Source of the DNA: a virus | Direction: 5' to 3' (one strand) | Length of the DNA stretch: 44,570 nt | Virus record (IMG/VR): IMGVR_UViG_3300031654_000007 | Location: 1 to 44,570 of that record | Part shown: piece by piece, positions 6,758 to 16,295 of the stretch | Layout of the letters: the number at the start of each line of letters is the position of its first letter | Position numbering within the stretch: position 1 is the first letter of the stretch | The notes under the pieces: model-generated | The model's input: only the letters and a program-made list of their open reading frames with translations | Databases searched by the model: none | What the model was told of the DNA's origin: nothing | Translations under genes and position numbers: made by a program

Positions 6758-9505
6758 ATGCCTATCAAACCACCAGATATGCCACCAAAAACAAAAGCTC
6801 TCGTTGAAGAAGTAGATACGGAAACTTCTGATAGAGTAAAAAGAATAAGCGGTCTTGCCGATAAAATGAATAGAATGAACAAAGAAGCTGAGGTTGCTAC
6901 GAAAAAAATAACATCTCAGATTAGTTCTGTTGCAGTGAAACAAAAAGAGACAGATAATATATTAAAAGAAATAAGAGAAACACCATCAAAAGAAATAGAA
7001 TCAATGGTTCCAGCAGTTAAGAGAATATTAGAAAACCTTGGATTAACAGTTCAACATTTAGCAACTGGAATGAAGAATATTACGGTTACTACTGCAAGGG
7101 CTACAAAAGATGCAGTTTCTCAATATGGAAAAGCTATAAGTGAAGATATCAGTGTAAATAAACAAAGTTTTGTTGCAATGACCCTTGCTAAGACAACTCC
7201 AATTTTTGGGTATTTTGCTGCTAAGTTTATGGAGACTGACGTTTTCAAAAACGCAGCTAGAAAAATCAGAGAACGAATTAGCTCTACTATTTCTTCTGTT
7301 GCAACTGCTGCTGGATCTAAAATACGAAGTCTGTTTAGTAGAAAACCAAAAGGAATTGGCGAAGTAGCAGAAAAAGTAACTGAAGAAGAAGAAGGAGTTC
7401 CAGAATTACAACGAGGTGGGTATATTGAAAGAGGTGGTTTAGCCAGACTTCATCCAGCTGAAGCTGTTGTACCAATTGACGATTTATTGAACCGTATTGA
7501 TGAGCGAGTAAAACCTGCTGAAGAAACTAAAGGTTTAATAGAGAAAGGTATCGGTTCAATTTCAACAACTAGTGCTCGTCTTGAGAAGTATGTTGGTGCA
7601 GAAGGTGAACGAAGAAAAGGTTTAGTTCGTGATTTCTTATCTGGTTTTGTAAAAGCTACTAATTTACAACAAGGAACTTGGCAAGATAGAATGTTAAGAG
7701 CTACTCTTGACCTGAAAGTTGGTTTGCTTGGTATGTCATCTCGTTTGAGATTAGCTTGGCAAAGAACATTGGTTCTTCATCCTGTTTTTAGAACTTTGAT
7801 AATGTTAACTACTCAACTTACAAAAGCATTTGCTTTTCCTTTTAGATTCCTTTTTGCCGCTCGTGGTAAGTATATAAGTATGCTTCGAAAAGCTACAAAG
7901 TCTGCAAGCGCTTATGAAAGAATGACTGGCATTTTAGGATTAATATTTACAGAAGGAATGTTTAAACTTGACCAATTAAACTCTTACATGAAACAACTTC
8001 TTGAATTTCAGGCAGGTGAAGCAAAAGAACTGAAATCACCAACGTGGCGAGTTGCTAGAAAGATGTTAAAAGGGGCTGCTATACCATTTGAATTTGCTGT
8101 AAAGAAACTTGGTGAAAAACAAATGCTTTTTTCAAAAGAACAAGCAGAAATGTTAACACGAGAAAGAAAAGGTATCTTAGGTCTTTTTAGAAAGAAAAAA
8201 GAAGTAGTAGCACCAGGGCGGGCAGCAATAGATATCATTGCTGACGCTTCAGTTAAAACGACAGAACAGCTTGAATTTTTTAAAAGCTTTTTTCCTCGAA
8301 TAGAAAAAAAGTCCCTCGAAGTGTCTAAAGAACAAGCTCTTGAAATGAAGAAGACTAGAAAAGGAGTTTATGAAGTAAGCAGTGGAATTGGAGGAATGAG
8401 AAGTCGGTTAAGAAAACTAGGTGGTTCGGTTTGGAAGTATATTATGATGGGTCTTATGATGATTAAGAATTTTATATCTCCATTCACTTCAAAAATATCT
8501 TCTCTTGCTGGGATGTTTCTTAAAGGTGGTTTGCGTGTATTAATGTCACTAGGAAAGGGATTGGCGTCTGCAATTGGTCCGTTCTTGGGACCTATAATGG
8601 CAGTAGCTTTAGCTGGAGCATTTGGTGCTGCAGTTGGAACTCTTATTAACAAGTATCTAATAAATCCACTTGTTAATAAATGGTATGAAGCGTTGGATAA
8701 GAAGACTAAAGAGTATACAGACTCAGCTATGAGATCAGTTGAAGAAGCTAGAAGAAAAGCAACAGAAGGAAAAACCCCTGAAGAACAAAAAAGAGGTAAA
8801 GAAGAGATAGGGCTGAAAACAGGTATGACGAAAGTTTTTAAAAAAGGAGAACGACAGGAAGCGTATGGAAAATGGGGGGCAACGAGTCTTGCTTTAATTC
8901 AAGGTGCTCAAGAGAAATTTATGGATGAAAATTTAGAGGATTATCTTGTATTTGGAGCTGATCAAGTAAATCAATTAAGAGCTGAGTGGATCGCAAAAGG
9001 AGGTTTTAGAAAGAAAAAACTCTTTGAAAGTCCAGAAGTATATGGAATAGGACGAGAAAGATCATTTTATAATTACATGAGAGAACATGGTAAGGAAAAA
9101 AGTCTTAAACTTGGAGCAGAAGAAAAACTAACTTTTGAAGAAACTGTACAAAAACATGGGAAAGAGAGAGGATTAAGACAATCTGACATAGATTTTGTAT
9201 CTAAATATTATGCTGGAAGAGCTGAAGAAAAAAGAAAAGGCATAACTGTTCCTAAAGCTGAGTATCTACGGCGTGAGACAGAAATCGATATGGCTGGTGA
9301 AAAGATGTTAACAGAAAGAATAGGTAAGAAGATTACGGAAGGAGCGAAAGAAACTGGAGAAATGGTGGGCAAAATAGCTTCTTCAACTATAAATTTGGCT
9401 TTGTCAAACTCAGCTAACTCTAATGTAACGGTACCTCAAATGGGAAATGAATCTTTTGGCGAAAGTATAGATATGTCACAAGTGATGAGATGTGAGACTC
9501 AATAA
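6758..9505 (+). CDS. Probable tail tape measure protein
   Basis: 915 residues, with AAGGAG before the ATG. The N-terminal 130 residues are a charged coiled coil. At about residues 218-245 GGYIERGGLARLHPAEAVVP resembles the 'GG...l...gEaGPEaVvPl' signature of tape measure proteins. Long amphipathic helical stretches follow, and hydrophobic segments lie near residues 335-360 and 600-645 (Gly/Ala-rich). The C-terminal third is highly charged. Tape measures set tail length and pass through the tube during infection. About 900 residues would specify a tail of roughly 130 nm by the usual 1.5 Å per residue rule. An internal virion protein with a membrane role is an alternative. Confidence 0.6.
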   Translation: MPIKPPDMPPKTKALVEEVDTETSDRVKRISGLADKMNRMNKEAEVATKKITSQISSVAVKQKETDNILKEIRETPSKEIESMVPAVKRILENLGLTVQHLATGMKNITVTTARATKDAVSQYGKAISEDISVNKQSFVAMTLAKTTPIFGYFAAKFMETDVFKNAARKIRERISSTISSVATAAGSKIRSLFSRKPKGIGEVAEKVTEEEEGVPELQRGGYIERGGLARLHPAEAVVPIDDLLNRIDERVKPAEETKGLIEKGIGSISTTSARLEKYVGAEGERRKGLVRDFLSGFVKATNLQQGTWQDRMLRATLDLKVGLLGMSSRLRLAWQRTLVLHPVFRTLIMLTTQLTKAFAFPFRFLFAARGKYISMLRKATKSASAYERMTGILGLIFTEGMFKLDQLNSYMKQLLEFQAGEAKELKSPTWRVARKMLKGAAIPFEFAVKKLGEKQMLFSKEQAEMLTRERKGILGLFRKKKEVVAPGRAAIDIIADASVKTTEQLEFFKSFFPRIEKKSLEVSKEQALEMKKTRKGVYEVSSGIGGMRSRLRKLGGSVWKYIMMGLMMIKNFISPFTSKISSLAGMFLKGGLRVLMSLGKGLASAIGPFLGPIMAVALAGAFGAAVGTLINKYLINPLVNKWYEALDKKTKEYTDSAMRSVEEARRKATEGKTPEEQKRGKEEIGLKTGMTKVFKKGERQEAYGKWGATSLALIQGAQEKFMDENLEDYLVFGADQVNQLRAEWIAKGGFRKKKLFESPEVYGIGRERSFYNYMREHGKEKSLKLGAEEKLTFEETVQKHGKERGLRQSDIDFVSKYYAGRAEEKRKGITVPKAEYLRRETEIDMAGEKMLTERIGKKITEGAKETGEMVGKIASSTINLALSNSANSNVTVPQMGNESFGESIDMSQVMRCETQ

Positions 9506-9521
9506 TTTGGAGGCAAACAAG

Positions 9522-10679
9522 ATGATAAAAATTGATGGGATCATAGGATTACCACCAGGCAACTATGTAAGTAGTCATGTAATTGAAAAGTCTATGCCAA
9601 TTGCAGAAATAACACCAGGATTACCAAATATTACAAAAGGAATGACTGTTTTTAAAGTAAGTCCAGCTCCTGCTATATATAGAGAATTATTAAATTCTGT
9701 TGGGTTTGATAGAACGGAAAAATCAGTCAACGTAGCTTTTCTAGCTGACAGTTTTCCAACAGACTCTTTTACTAATGAATATGGAGAATCCTTTCTACAA
9801 AAATTTACAGATATAGCTTCTCAAGGAGTAAGAGATATAATGCAAGCTACTGGAACTGAATCTGCTTCAGCAGGAGTAGGAAAACTTTCTGAAATGGTAA
9901 AAGGGTTTGGAAAGGCTGGAGGTGGAACATTTGGTTCAATGCTTGAAGCAGCAGGAGCAATGGGGGGAAAAATTGAAACTGCCTTACACACTATCGAATC
10001 AAAATTTGGAGGTGCTAAAACAGTTGGTGCTATGTTGGCTGGTGCTAGAGTTGATTTTCCGCAACTTTGGAGAAATAGCGGTTTCTCACCGTCTTATACA
10101 ATGACTGTTAGACTATACAATCCAAAACCAGGCAGTAAAGAATATACAGAAAGGTATATAGTCGGACCACTAGCTGTTCTTCTTTGTTTAGCACTTCCAA
10201 GGACAAAAGAAGGGAACACATATAGTTGGCCATTTTTTCAAAAAATAAAAGCCCCTGGAATTTATAATTTAGATCCTGCGATGATTACGAATCTAACAGT
10301 GATAAAAGGCGGTGATCAACAACAGATTTCTTTTAATCAAGCACTAGGTATAGTTGATGTAAGAATAGATTTTGGAAGTTTATTCAATAGTATATTAGCA
10401 GGTTCTAAACAACCAAATAGACCAACTTTATACTCATATCTAAAAGCGATGAAAGACACGTTACCACCTATTAAAGATTTTTATTCTACAACTGAAAAAA
10501 TAGTTGGATATGTAAAACCAGAGTCTACGGAAGTTTCTGGAATTACAAGTGAGGAATCACAACTAATAAATAATCAACTTGGAAGAAGAAGGGTATCTGC
10601 GTCAAGACCTCCTACATTAATACCCAATCGAGTGAGTAATGAAGACAAAGGTAGTTACGACGATTTAGTATGGTGGTAA
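9522..10679 (+). CDS. Probable baseplate-tail tube junction protein (gp48/gp54-like)
   Basis: 385 residues from ATG 9522, chosen for the upstream TTGGAGG; a GTG at 9492 lacks such a site. The segment from about residue 185 to 300 (FPQLWRNSGFSPSYTMTVRL, then IVGPLAVLLCLALP, WPFF and a final beta segment ending IDFGSLFNSI) resembles proteins that cap the T4-type baseplate and start tail tube growth. A Gly/Ala-rich helical insert lies at about residues 95-165. It is the last gene of the rightward block and its TAA lies one base from the stop codon of the leftward baseplate operon. Confidence 0.5.
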   Translation: MIKIDGIIGLPPGNYVSSHVIEKSMPIAEITPGLPNITKGMTVFKVSPAPAIYRELLNSVGFDRTEKSVNVAFLADSFPTDSFTNEYGESFLQKFTDIASQGVRDIMQATGTESASAGVGKLSEMVKGFGKAGGGTFGSMLEAAGAMGGKIETALHTIESKFGGAKTVGAMLAGARVDFPQLWRNSGFSPSYTMTVRLYNPKPGSKEYTERYIVGPLAVLLCLALPRTKEGNTYSWPFFQKIKAPGIYNLDPAMITNLTVIKGGDQQQISFNQALGIVDVRIDFGSLFNSILAGSKQPNRPTLYSYLKAMKDTLPPIKDFYSTTEKIVGYVKPESTEVSGITSEESQLINNQLGRRRVSASRPPTLIPNRVSNEDKGSYDDLVWW

Positions 10680-10680
10680 G

Positions 10681-11793
10681 TTAACAGATTGTATTTCTGA
10701 GAGTCATGGTGAGGTAATAAGCCAGGAATAGATTTATCAAAGATTTTGTTTGGCTTGTGAGTAATTCGAACCTCTTTTTGAACTTAATATCTTCTAGAAC
10801 TTTTATTAATAAAATATTAATACGTTGTTTAAAGTATACAGTAGACTTAGTTCTTTTTATAGCCATTAGTCGTCTCACATACTCGTAGTAAGTTTTCCCA
10901 CAAATTACGTTCACATTTTTTAGGTCTTTAACGAATAACTGTAGAATAATTCTAACGTCATCTGAGTACTTTGTGTTTGTAATTCCAGAAGAAATTAATT
11001 CCACTAGTTCATAACTAACTCTAGTTAGTTTCTTCGATTCTTCTTTTGCGTTCTTATCAATATATTTATAGATTGTTATTTTCCTTGTAACTTCATCTAC
11101 TGATCTAGTGCTTTTTTCTATAACTTGATATTGATAAGTATCTTCTTCTGTTTCTGGAGGTTCAGGTAAAGTTGTTATTCCAGATCCTTCTTTACTAGCT
11201 TTGTAATATGTTTCTGCAAAACTCTTCACACTTTGACTTATTCTTGTTCTACTTTCTTGAATAAATTTTGAAATCTCGTCTAAGTTGTCTTCTCTTAAAC
11301 TTCTTTGATATTTCTTTATCATTTCATTAGAAAGATAATATAACGCATTAGGTATTGTTCTTTCTCGTGAAAATAAATGTGTTTTTGTTAGATGTTCTAG
11401 AGCATACCTAAATAGAGAGGGATTACAAAATTGGATTTGTTTAAACATAAGATTTGCATAATATCGTATTATGAAGAATACCATCATTGTTTGAAAAGAT
11501 GGTTGATCTCTTTCTAAAAGAAAATATTGCATTAAAAAAATATAGAAGTTAGTTTTTGAATCCATATGAACTTTGAATCTAGATTCTTTTCTATTTCCCC
11601 AACGTCTTTTTGTAAATTCTTTAGTATCTTTCTCAGTTAGATTACAAAGTCGAAGGAATTCATGAAAGTTTTTCCTTACAGCAGGATAAAAACATGGTTC
11701 AGAAAGTCTGGATAAGTTCGTAGCAGCTACCTTAGTTAAAATACGTTTTAAATTCGACTTATCAATTTTAGACTTTAAAAGTAATTCTTTCAC
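10681..11793 (-). CDS. Hypothetical helical protein of the baseplate operon
   Basis: 370 residues, GTG start at 11793 that shares one base with the stop of the gp6/J-like gene (TAGTG), so it is translationally coupled. Mostly helical and basic, with a Pro/Glu linker near residue 210 (TTLPEPPETEEDT). No signal peptide or enzyme motif is visible. Its place as the last gene of the baseplate operon suggests a baseplate wedge or assembly protein, but I recognise no family. It ends one base from the convergent gene at 9522-10679. Confidence 0.55.
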   Translation of the reverse strand: MKELLLKSKIDKSNLKRILTKVAATNLSRLSEPCFYPAVRKNFHEFLRLCNLTEKDTKEFTKRRWGNRKESRFKVHMDSKTNFYIFLMQYFLLERDQPSFQTMMVFFIIRYYANLMFKQIQFCNPSLFRYALEHLTKTHLFSRERTIPNALYYLSNEMIKKYQRSLREDNLDEISKFIQESRTRISQSVKSFAETYYKASKEGSGITTLPEPPETEEDTYQYQVIEKSTRSVDEVTRKITIYKYIDKNAKEESKKLTRVSYELVELISSGITNTKYSDDVRIILQLFVKDLKNVNVICGKTYYEYVRRLMAIKRTKSTVYFKQRINILLIKVLEDIKFKKRFELLTSQTKSLINLFLAYYLTMTLRNTIC

Positions 11794-14270
11794 TATAAGA
11801 TCCTTACTGTAATACTATCTTCTGTAAAATAAACATATTCAGGACCGTATTCTAACAGTTCGTCTTCTGTTAACTTGTCTAACCTAAAACTATAGAATAT
11901 ACTTGACTCTGGTTTTACTATTCTACAGTGGTCGACTCCCTCTATGTTTTGGACAGTTTCATCGATTTCTGATCTATAGATCTCTACGTTTGGACCAAAC
12001 CTATCGTTAAACTCAGTTACAATTGCATCTCTAACGGCGTTTACAAGGTCGTTATAAGTTCCAGAATAGCCCTCATCTTTAAAAACTTCTACTTCTATCT
12101 CTAGAGGCATTTGGTAATCTGGAATTGGTAACCAACCTCTACCTGAATATATATATTTTGTACTACCTACGAAAAGAATATCATCAGTTACTGCTTCAAT
12201 ATACATCCAAGTAACTGAAGTAGTATCTACACAATAAGCTATTTCATTACCATGATCAACCCAAGCTCCTGCAGGTCGATACGGAGCAACTATATATCTA
12301 TCGTTTAAAGATGGACTAACTGGTGGTGTAGATAGAATATCTAGCGCAGCCCTTTTAGTAACTGGATTTAGTTTCATATTTTCCATGGTTCCAGTAGTAT
12401 TACATAATTTAACGTTAGCAAAGTCTGTTAACATTTTATAACCAACAAAATCCATAGAAGTCATCATTATTTGGAGAACTTGGTTTTCAAAGTCTTCTTT
12501 TGTTATTCCATTATACCAACTATTTTTTACTACTGGAATGTCATAAACTGTTGTATTAGTAGAATCAGAAACTGTATTTGATCTCATAAAATCAGTTAAG
12601 TTTTTTCTAAAAACTAGTGATCCGGAATATTTCGCAATTAGGGAGTCAGTTATATCACTGATTGTAAAATAGTAAGTTTGATTATTTTCTGGAACAGATG
12701 TGTAGGGGTTGATAATTAGTACGAAATTATGTGAAGTTGTATCGTTTACCATACTATATTTCATACTAGTAGATTCTACTTCCATCTCACAAGTAGTAAG
12801 ATCATAGTCTGACTCAGTTGAAGTATAATGCAATTCAAAAACAGCAGTATTTCCAACCTTTGAAACTGTTAAATTATCTGAAACCAAATCGTAAGAAGAA
12901 TTGTAACTAGTTACAAGAATTGGAGTTTGATATGTAGAATATACTGTGTAGTTATAGTTTGCTACAGAGTTTAGTAAATCTATAGTCATATCAAACAGAG
13001 TTATATAGTTTACTCCATTAAGAGTTATTATTGTTTCTCTGGGTATGAAGGTTGTTGTAATTGGAACTGTATACTTTACATTTCTTGATGGTACTAAGTT
13101 TTCTATTGTAGTAACCCCAGTACCAAAAAGCAAAGTAGTAAAAATTTCTATTTCATTGACTTTAACGTCAGATCTTTTTAAAACTGGTAGAGAGTTCGCT
13201 GCTAATGGCGAAGTCGGTATTACAACATCAATATTTTTGTAGTCACTTTCACTTACTAGTCTTCCAAGGGCAGTTAGACTTGCAATAGCGTTTTTCCTGA
13301 TATCTTCCATTGATTCTTCATCTTTTCCGTTGGTAGCTGGAGATGGATTTGTAACTGTATAGTTTACTATCTGTGTAGTAGTACCAGTAGATGTATATAT
13401 TCTACCACCAGTTTTTATAGAACCGGCTATTGCATTCCCGTCCGCACCTTCAGTTTCTTTAACGGTTACTCGTATAGTAGCTCCTGGTACTGGTTGAACT
13501 CCAATCAGACTATTTCCAAAATAAAGTTTTTGTCCTTCGTCTGTTCTTCTAGAAACATAACCTTTATCAGTGGATGACATTAAATAAATGCTGTTAAACT
13601 CTGTCCATGTTGTGAATGATGAGTCGCCTGGATTTTTTATTTCAACTATCATTTCTGCAACTTTACCAGAGATTGGAACATCAAGAGTTACGAACTGAAA
13701 AAGTGGAGTATCTTCATCAATCTGAAATTCTTGTTCTGTAACTTTATATTGTTTTAGTGGAAGTACAAAGGAAAGTACGTTATTTGTAATAGAAAAAGGG
13801 ACGTTATATCTTTTACTTCCCTCGGACAGAACTATTGTTACAGAAGTATTGTTAATAACTGTAACTGTAACTGTATAGTGTGTAATAAAGTCTATATCGT
13901 TAGCATAAAACTTAAACTCTTCTGGTATCGTGAAAGTTGCTGGAGAAACTTGAAATGTAAGAGGAACTTTTATTAAGATATTTGCAGAAGCGTAAGATGC
14001 ATCTTGAGATGAGTATCCAAGAAAAGCAGAAAGGTTTAAAATTGACTCTGGTAATTGTGCTTTTGTTAAGAAAAATTCCTTGTATGTAGAGATTTGATAA
14101 AACATCAAATTTCCTGTAAGAGTAGAAATGATATTTATTAAGAAAGAAAGAAAGGACGACTTTGTAAGATCTACATTTTCTAACTCAAGATATGTTTTTA
14201 CATGGTCAGTTATTTGTTGTCTTATTGCATCTCTAGATAAATGAATCTGAGTTGAAATTGACTGAGTCAT
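11793..14270 (-). CDS. Baseplate wedge protein, gp6/J family
   Basis: 825 residues. Typical Baseplate_J features: an N-terminal helical region (LSFLINIISTLTGNLMFYQI), a beta domain, then YVSRRTDEGQKLYFGNSLIG and VKETEGADGNAIAG (about residues 235-285), which correspond to the conserved 'r-x-D-e-G-x-x-x-x-FG-d-x-x-x-G' and 'y-x-x-g-x-G-N-v-x-aG' motifs. In T4, gp6 joins the wedges into the inner baseplate ring. The central region (about 410-600) is an extra beta-rich insert. The C-terminal end has the 'V...i......F......i..Seid..i....GV..c.iv.P' pattern of the family. Confidence 0.85.
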   Translation of the reverse strand: MTQSISTQIHLSRDAIRQQITDHVKTYLELENVDLTKSSFLSFLINIISTLTGNLMFYQISTYKEFFLTKAQLPESILNLSAFLGYSSQDASYASANILIKVPLTFQVSPATFTIPEEFKFYANDIDFITHYTVTVTVINNTSVTIVLSEGSKRYNVPFSITNNVLSFVLPLKQYKVTEQEFQIDEDTPLFQFVTLDVPISGKVAEMIVEIKNPGDSSFTTWTEFNSIYLMSSTDKGYVSRRTDEGQKLYFGNSLIGVQPVPGATIRVTVKETEGADGNAIAGSIKTGGRIYTSTGTTTQIVNYTVTNPSPATNGKDEESMEDIRKNAIASLTALGRLVSESDYKNIDVVIPTSPLAANSLPVLKRSDVKVNEIEIFTTLLFGTGVTTIENLVPSRNVKYTVPITTTFIPRETIITLNGVNYITLFDMTIDLLNSVANYNYTVYSTYQTPILVTSYNSSYDLVSDNLTVSKVGNTAVFELHYTSTESDYDLTTCEMEVESTSMKYSMVNDTTSHNFVLIINPYTSVPENNQTYYFTISDITDSLIAKYSGSLVFRKNLTDFMRSNTVSDSTNTTVYDIPVVKNSWYNGITKEDFENQVLQIMMTSMDFVGYKMLTDFANVKLCNTTGTMENMKLNPVTKRAALDILSTPPVSPSLNDRYIVAPYRPAGAWVDHGNEIAYCVDTTSVTWMYIEAVTDDILFVGSTKYIYSGRGWLPIPDYQMPLEIEVEVFKDEGYSGTYNDLVNAVRDAIVTEFNDRFGPNVEIYRSEIDETVQNIEGVDHCRIVKPESSIFYSFRLDKLTEDELLEYGPEYVYFTEDSITVRIL

Positions 14271-14343
14271 ATTTTATCCTCACTAAACTTAAGAACTTTA
14301 TTTATGAGACGTTTTGTATCTCATGTTCCAAACTATTAAAGTT

Positions 14344-14473
14344 TCATATTCCCCTTAGTTTTGAAATATTATATTCTTTCTGTTCATTCTCTTCTAACTG
14401 TTGGACAAAGAATTTCTACTTTTTGAACAGTATCATTTTCCATTTTTAAGCTGATATTTTGCTTTTCTCCCAT
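14344..14473 (-). other. Intergenic stretch with a short, possibly shifted ORF
   Basis: The 230-base gap between the gp6-like gene and the gene at 14501 holds a 29-codon ORF on the - strand (ATG 14473, stop 14384) and, in another frame, a coding-looking tail (QQLEENEQKEYNISKLRGI, stop at 14344). It may be a small broken gene. No terminator or promoter was recognised. Confidence 0.3.
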
Positions 14474-14500
14474 AACCTGATTCATATAACATTATATTTT

Positions 14501-15145
14501 CTAACAAAGATAGAAACCTGAGTTTTCATCATACAGATTTTTTAATGTTCCTCTAAGAGTCTCATTTTTAGTAAGAAGTTTGGTTAGAGATTCAGAGTCA
14601 GCTAATGTATGTATTTTTTTGTCGTAGTCAAAAAATACCTGTGTTTCTTCTACTTGTTGCTCGATTTGAGTAGTAGTTTTGCTTTGAAAAATTTCTAACT
14701 TTAATTTCCAAAATCTTTTATCTGTATTTGTAGAAATTTCTGCACCTGTAATTACAAAAGTTGGATAAGTATCGTTTGTAGGTCTTAGATATTCTTGTTC
14801 TAATTTAACTAAATCTCTAGGATATGGAGTTATTCCATAACTATATGGTATTACAATGTTTGTTTCGTTCTCTTTGATATATCCTATATCTTGTGCATCG
14901 AAAGGTGTAGTTATTTCTTCAATGAAATAAACAGGTAACAGTAGTATTTTATTAAACTTTATTCCTGTTAGATCTCCTACTTCTTCATAGGCTCCTCCCA
15001 TTAAATCTTCATTTTCCCATACAGTAACTTTAGTATTTATATTGTAGTAAGTAGTTAGAAACGCAATTCCATGTTTACTATAGTAGTCGTAAACTAGATG
15101 TTGATATTCATGAATATAATCATATAGTCGGGTATATCTTTGCAT
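14501..15145 (-). CDS. Hypothetical baseplate protein
   Basis: 214 residues; ATG 15145 is preceded by GAGGAAC and sits directly against the stop of the gene upstream. Beta-rich middle (VTVWENEDLMGG, KILLLPVYFIEE, ETNIVIPYSYGI, FVITGAEIS) followed by a helical C-terminus. The order gp25-like, unknown, this gene, gp6-like fits the wedge genes of T4-type phages, so a gp53-like role is possible, but sequence alone does not show it. Confidence 0.55.
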   Translation of the reverse strand: MQRYTRLYDYIHEYQHLVYDYYSKHGIAFLTTYYNINTKVTVWENEDLMGGAYEEVGDLTGIKFNKILLLPVYFIEEITTPFDAQDIGYIKENETNIVIPYSYGITPYPRDLVKLEQEYLRPTNDTYPTFVITGAEISTNTDKRFWKLKLEIFQSKTTTQIEQQVEETQVFFDYDKKIHTLADSESLTKLLTKNETLRGTLKNLYDENSGFYLC

Positions 15146-15658
15146 TTAAGTTCCTCGTAATTTCTTCAAACCTTTATAGAACGCCATTTTCTTAAATAAA
15201 GTTGTTTTCATTGTAATTAAGTCTGACACTTCAATATTAACATTAATATCTCCAGTTAGTTTATAGGTTTTAACATCTTTATTACTTTGTTCAGGATTAA
15301 ACTCTAACAAAAGTTCTGACTCTATGTATTTACCAACTTTTTTAGGAGTTACTACAAAACTTGTACCTACTTTCTTAGCTGAACATTCTAGAGATTCAAC
15401 TATTAACCATTCAGTTTTTTTCTGTTCTTTATTATATTCTAGTTCCTTTTGTACACGTTGCTCAATTTCTGAAGTAAGAAAACTAGCTGTTCTAGGACAG
15501 TAGTATACATTTTCTTCTGTCATTGATTCTGCTCCAATAATAAACAGAGCGCCATATGTATTTGTTAGTGGAGTTAGTAATAATGGAATGTAACTTCCAG
15601 TCCACTTTGGTGAGAACCGTCCTTTAAGGGTTTTTAACGCAACGAGATAGAGTCTCAT
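15146..15658 (-). CDS. Hypothetical protein of the baseplate operon
   Basis: 170 residues with ATG 15658 overlapping the stop of the gp25-like gene by 4 bases. Begins with a short hydrophobic beta segment (RLYLVALKTLKG) and contains two Cys residues; the second half is beta-rich. No family recognised. Tight coupling on both sides places it among the baseplate wedge genes. Confidence 0.55.
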   Translation of the reverse strand: MRLYLVALKTLKGRFSPKWTGSYIPLLLTPLTNTYGALFIIGAESMTEENVYYCPRTASFLTSEIEQRVQKELEYNKEQKKTEWLIVESLECSAKKVGTSFVVTPKKVGKYIESELLLEFNPEQSNKDVKTYKLTGDINVNIEVSDLITMKTTLFKKMAFYKGLKKLRGT

Positions 15659-16095
15659 TGTTCATTACTCTCCATAAAGTTAAAGAACGTATTTTCATCT
15701 ATTGTTAAAGTAAGGTCTGATTTCTCACCTAAGTAATTTACATTTACTGTTATATTGAAACCCTTTAAATTTGATAAAAACGTTACATCAACTCCAGTGA
15801 TTTCAGCTCTATCATCGTATTCTTGAAGACTATTTATGACTTCATCTCTAATCATATTAGAAGTTTCTGCATCTGCTGGTTCGAATACCATTTTATATAA
15901 GTCACTACCATATTCGGGGTCCCATACGTAACTTCTTTTAGGAGTAAGCAGTATGTTATTCCATGATGCAAGTATTACATTTATATTAGTAGCTCTTTCA
16001 AAATCTCCTTTTGATGAGATTTTTGATAAGTAGTCAGCTATTCTTCCTTTTGATCCAACTACTTCTTTATTAAATCTGTCAAGTAAGTTTGCCAT
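15655..16095 (-). CDS. Baseplate wedge protein, gp25 (GPW/gp25) family
   Basis: 146 residues, normal length for the family, AAAAGGA before the ATG. The core matches GPW_gp25: NINVILASWNNILLTPKRSY, then WDPEYGSDLYKMVFEPAD (about residues 58-76), DEVINSLQEYDDRAEI and a final pair of beta strands (GFNITVNVNYLGE). In T4 and in the P2 W protein this small domain is a sheath-like initiator on the baseplate from which the contractile sheath grows. It stands between the gp26-like and wedge genes as in T4-type clusters. Confidence 0.9.
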   Translation of the reverse strand: MANLLDRFNKEVVGSKGRIADYLSKISSKGDFERATNINVILASWNNILLTPKRSYVWDPEYGSDLYKMVFEPADAETSNMIRDEVINSLQEYDDRAEITGVDVTFLSNLKGFNITVNVNYLGEKSDLTLTIDENTFFNFMESNEQ

Positions 16096-16114
16096 GAAAT
16101 TATCCTTTTATTTT

Positions 16115-16252
16115 TTATTTACTACTTTCTTCTCGTATCATTTTTCTCCTCTCTTCTTCGAGTTCTGATTTCCATTTTAAATAATCTTGAAATCTTTTAA
16201 CTGGCATCATGATAGTTTCTATGTATGACTGCCTACTCATTTCCATACACAT
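16115..16252 (-). CDS. Small helical ORF after the gp26-like gene, possible frameshift extension
   Basis: 45 codons from ATG 16252, Met- and Lys/Glu-rich, with MMPVKRFQDYLKWKSELEEE. The open frame continues upstream without a stop into the end of the gp26-like gene, where it is in the +1 frame relative to that gene. It may therefore be either an independent small protein (weak GAAG before the ATG) or the C-terminal extension of the gp26-like protein made by a ribosomal frameshift, as tail assembly chaperones of many phages do. The 'M-P-x-x-x-F/R-x-x-Y-L' pattern fits the latter class. Confidence 0.5.
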   Translation of the reverse strand: MCMEMSRQSYIETIMMPVKRFQDYLKWKSELEEERRKMIREESSK

Positions 16253-16295
16253 AAAAATATCTTCAGAATTTGTTTTCTTAAAATCTATAATGTGA

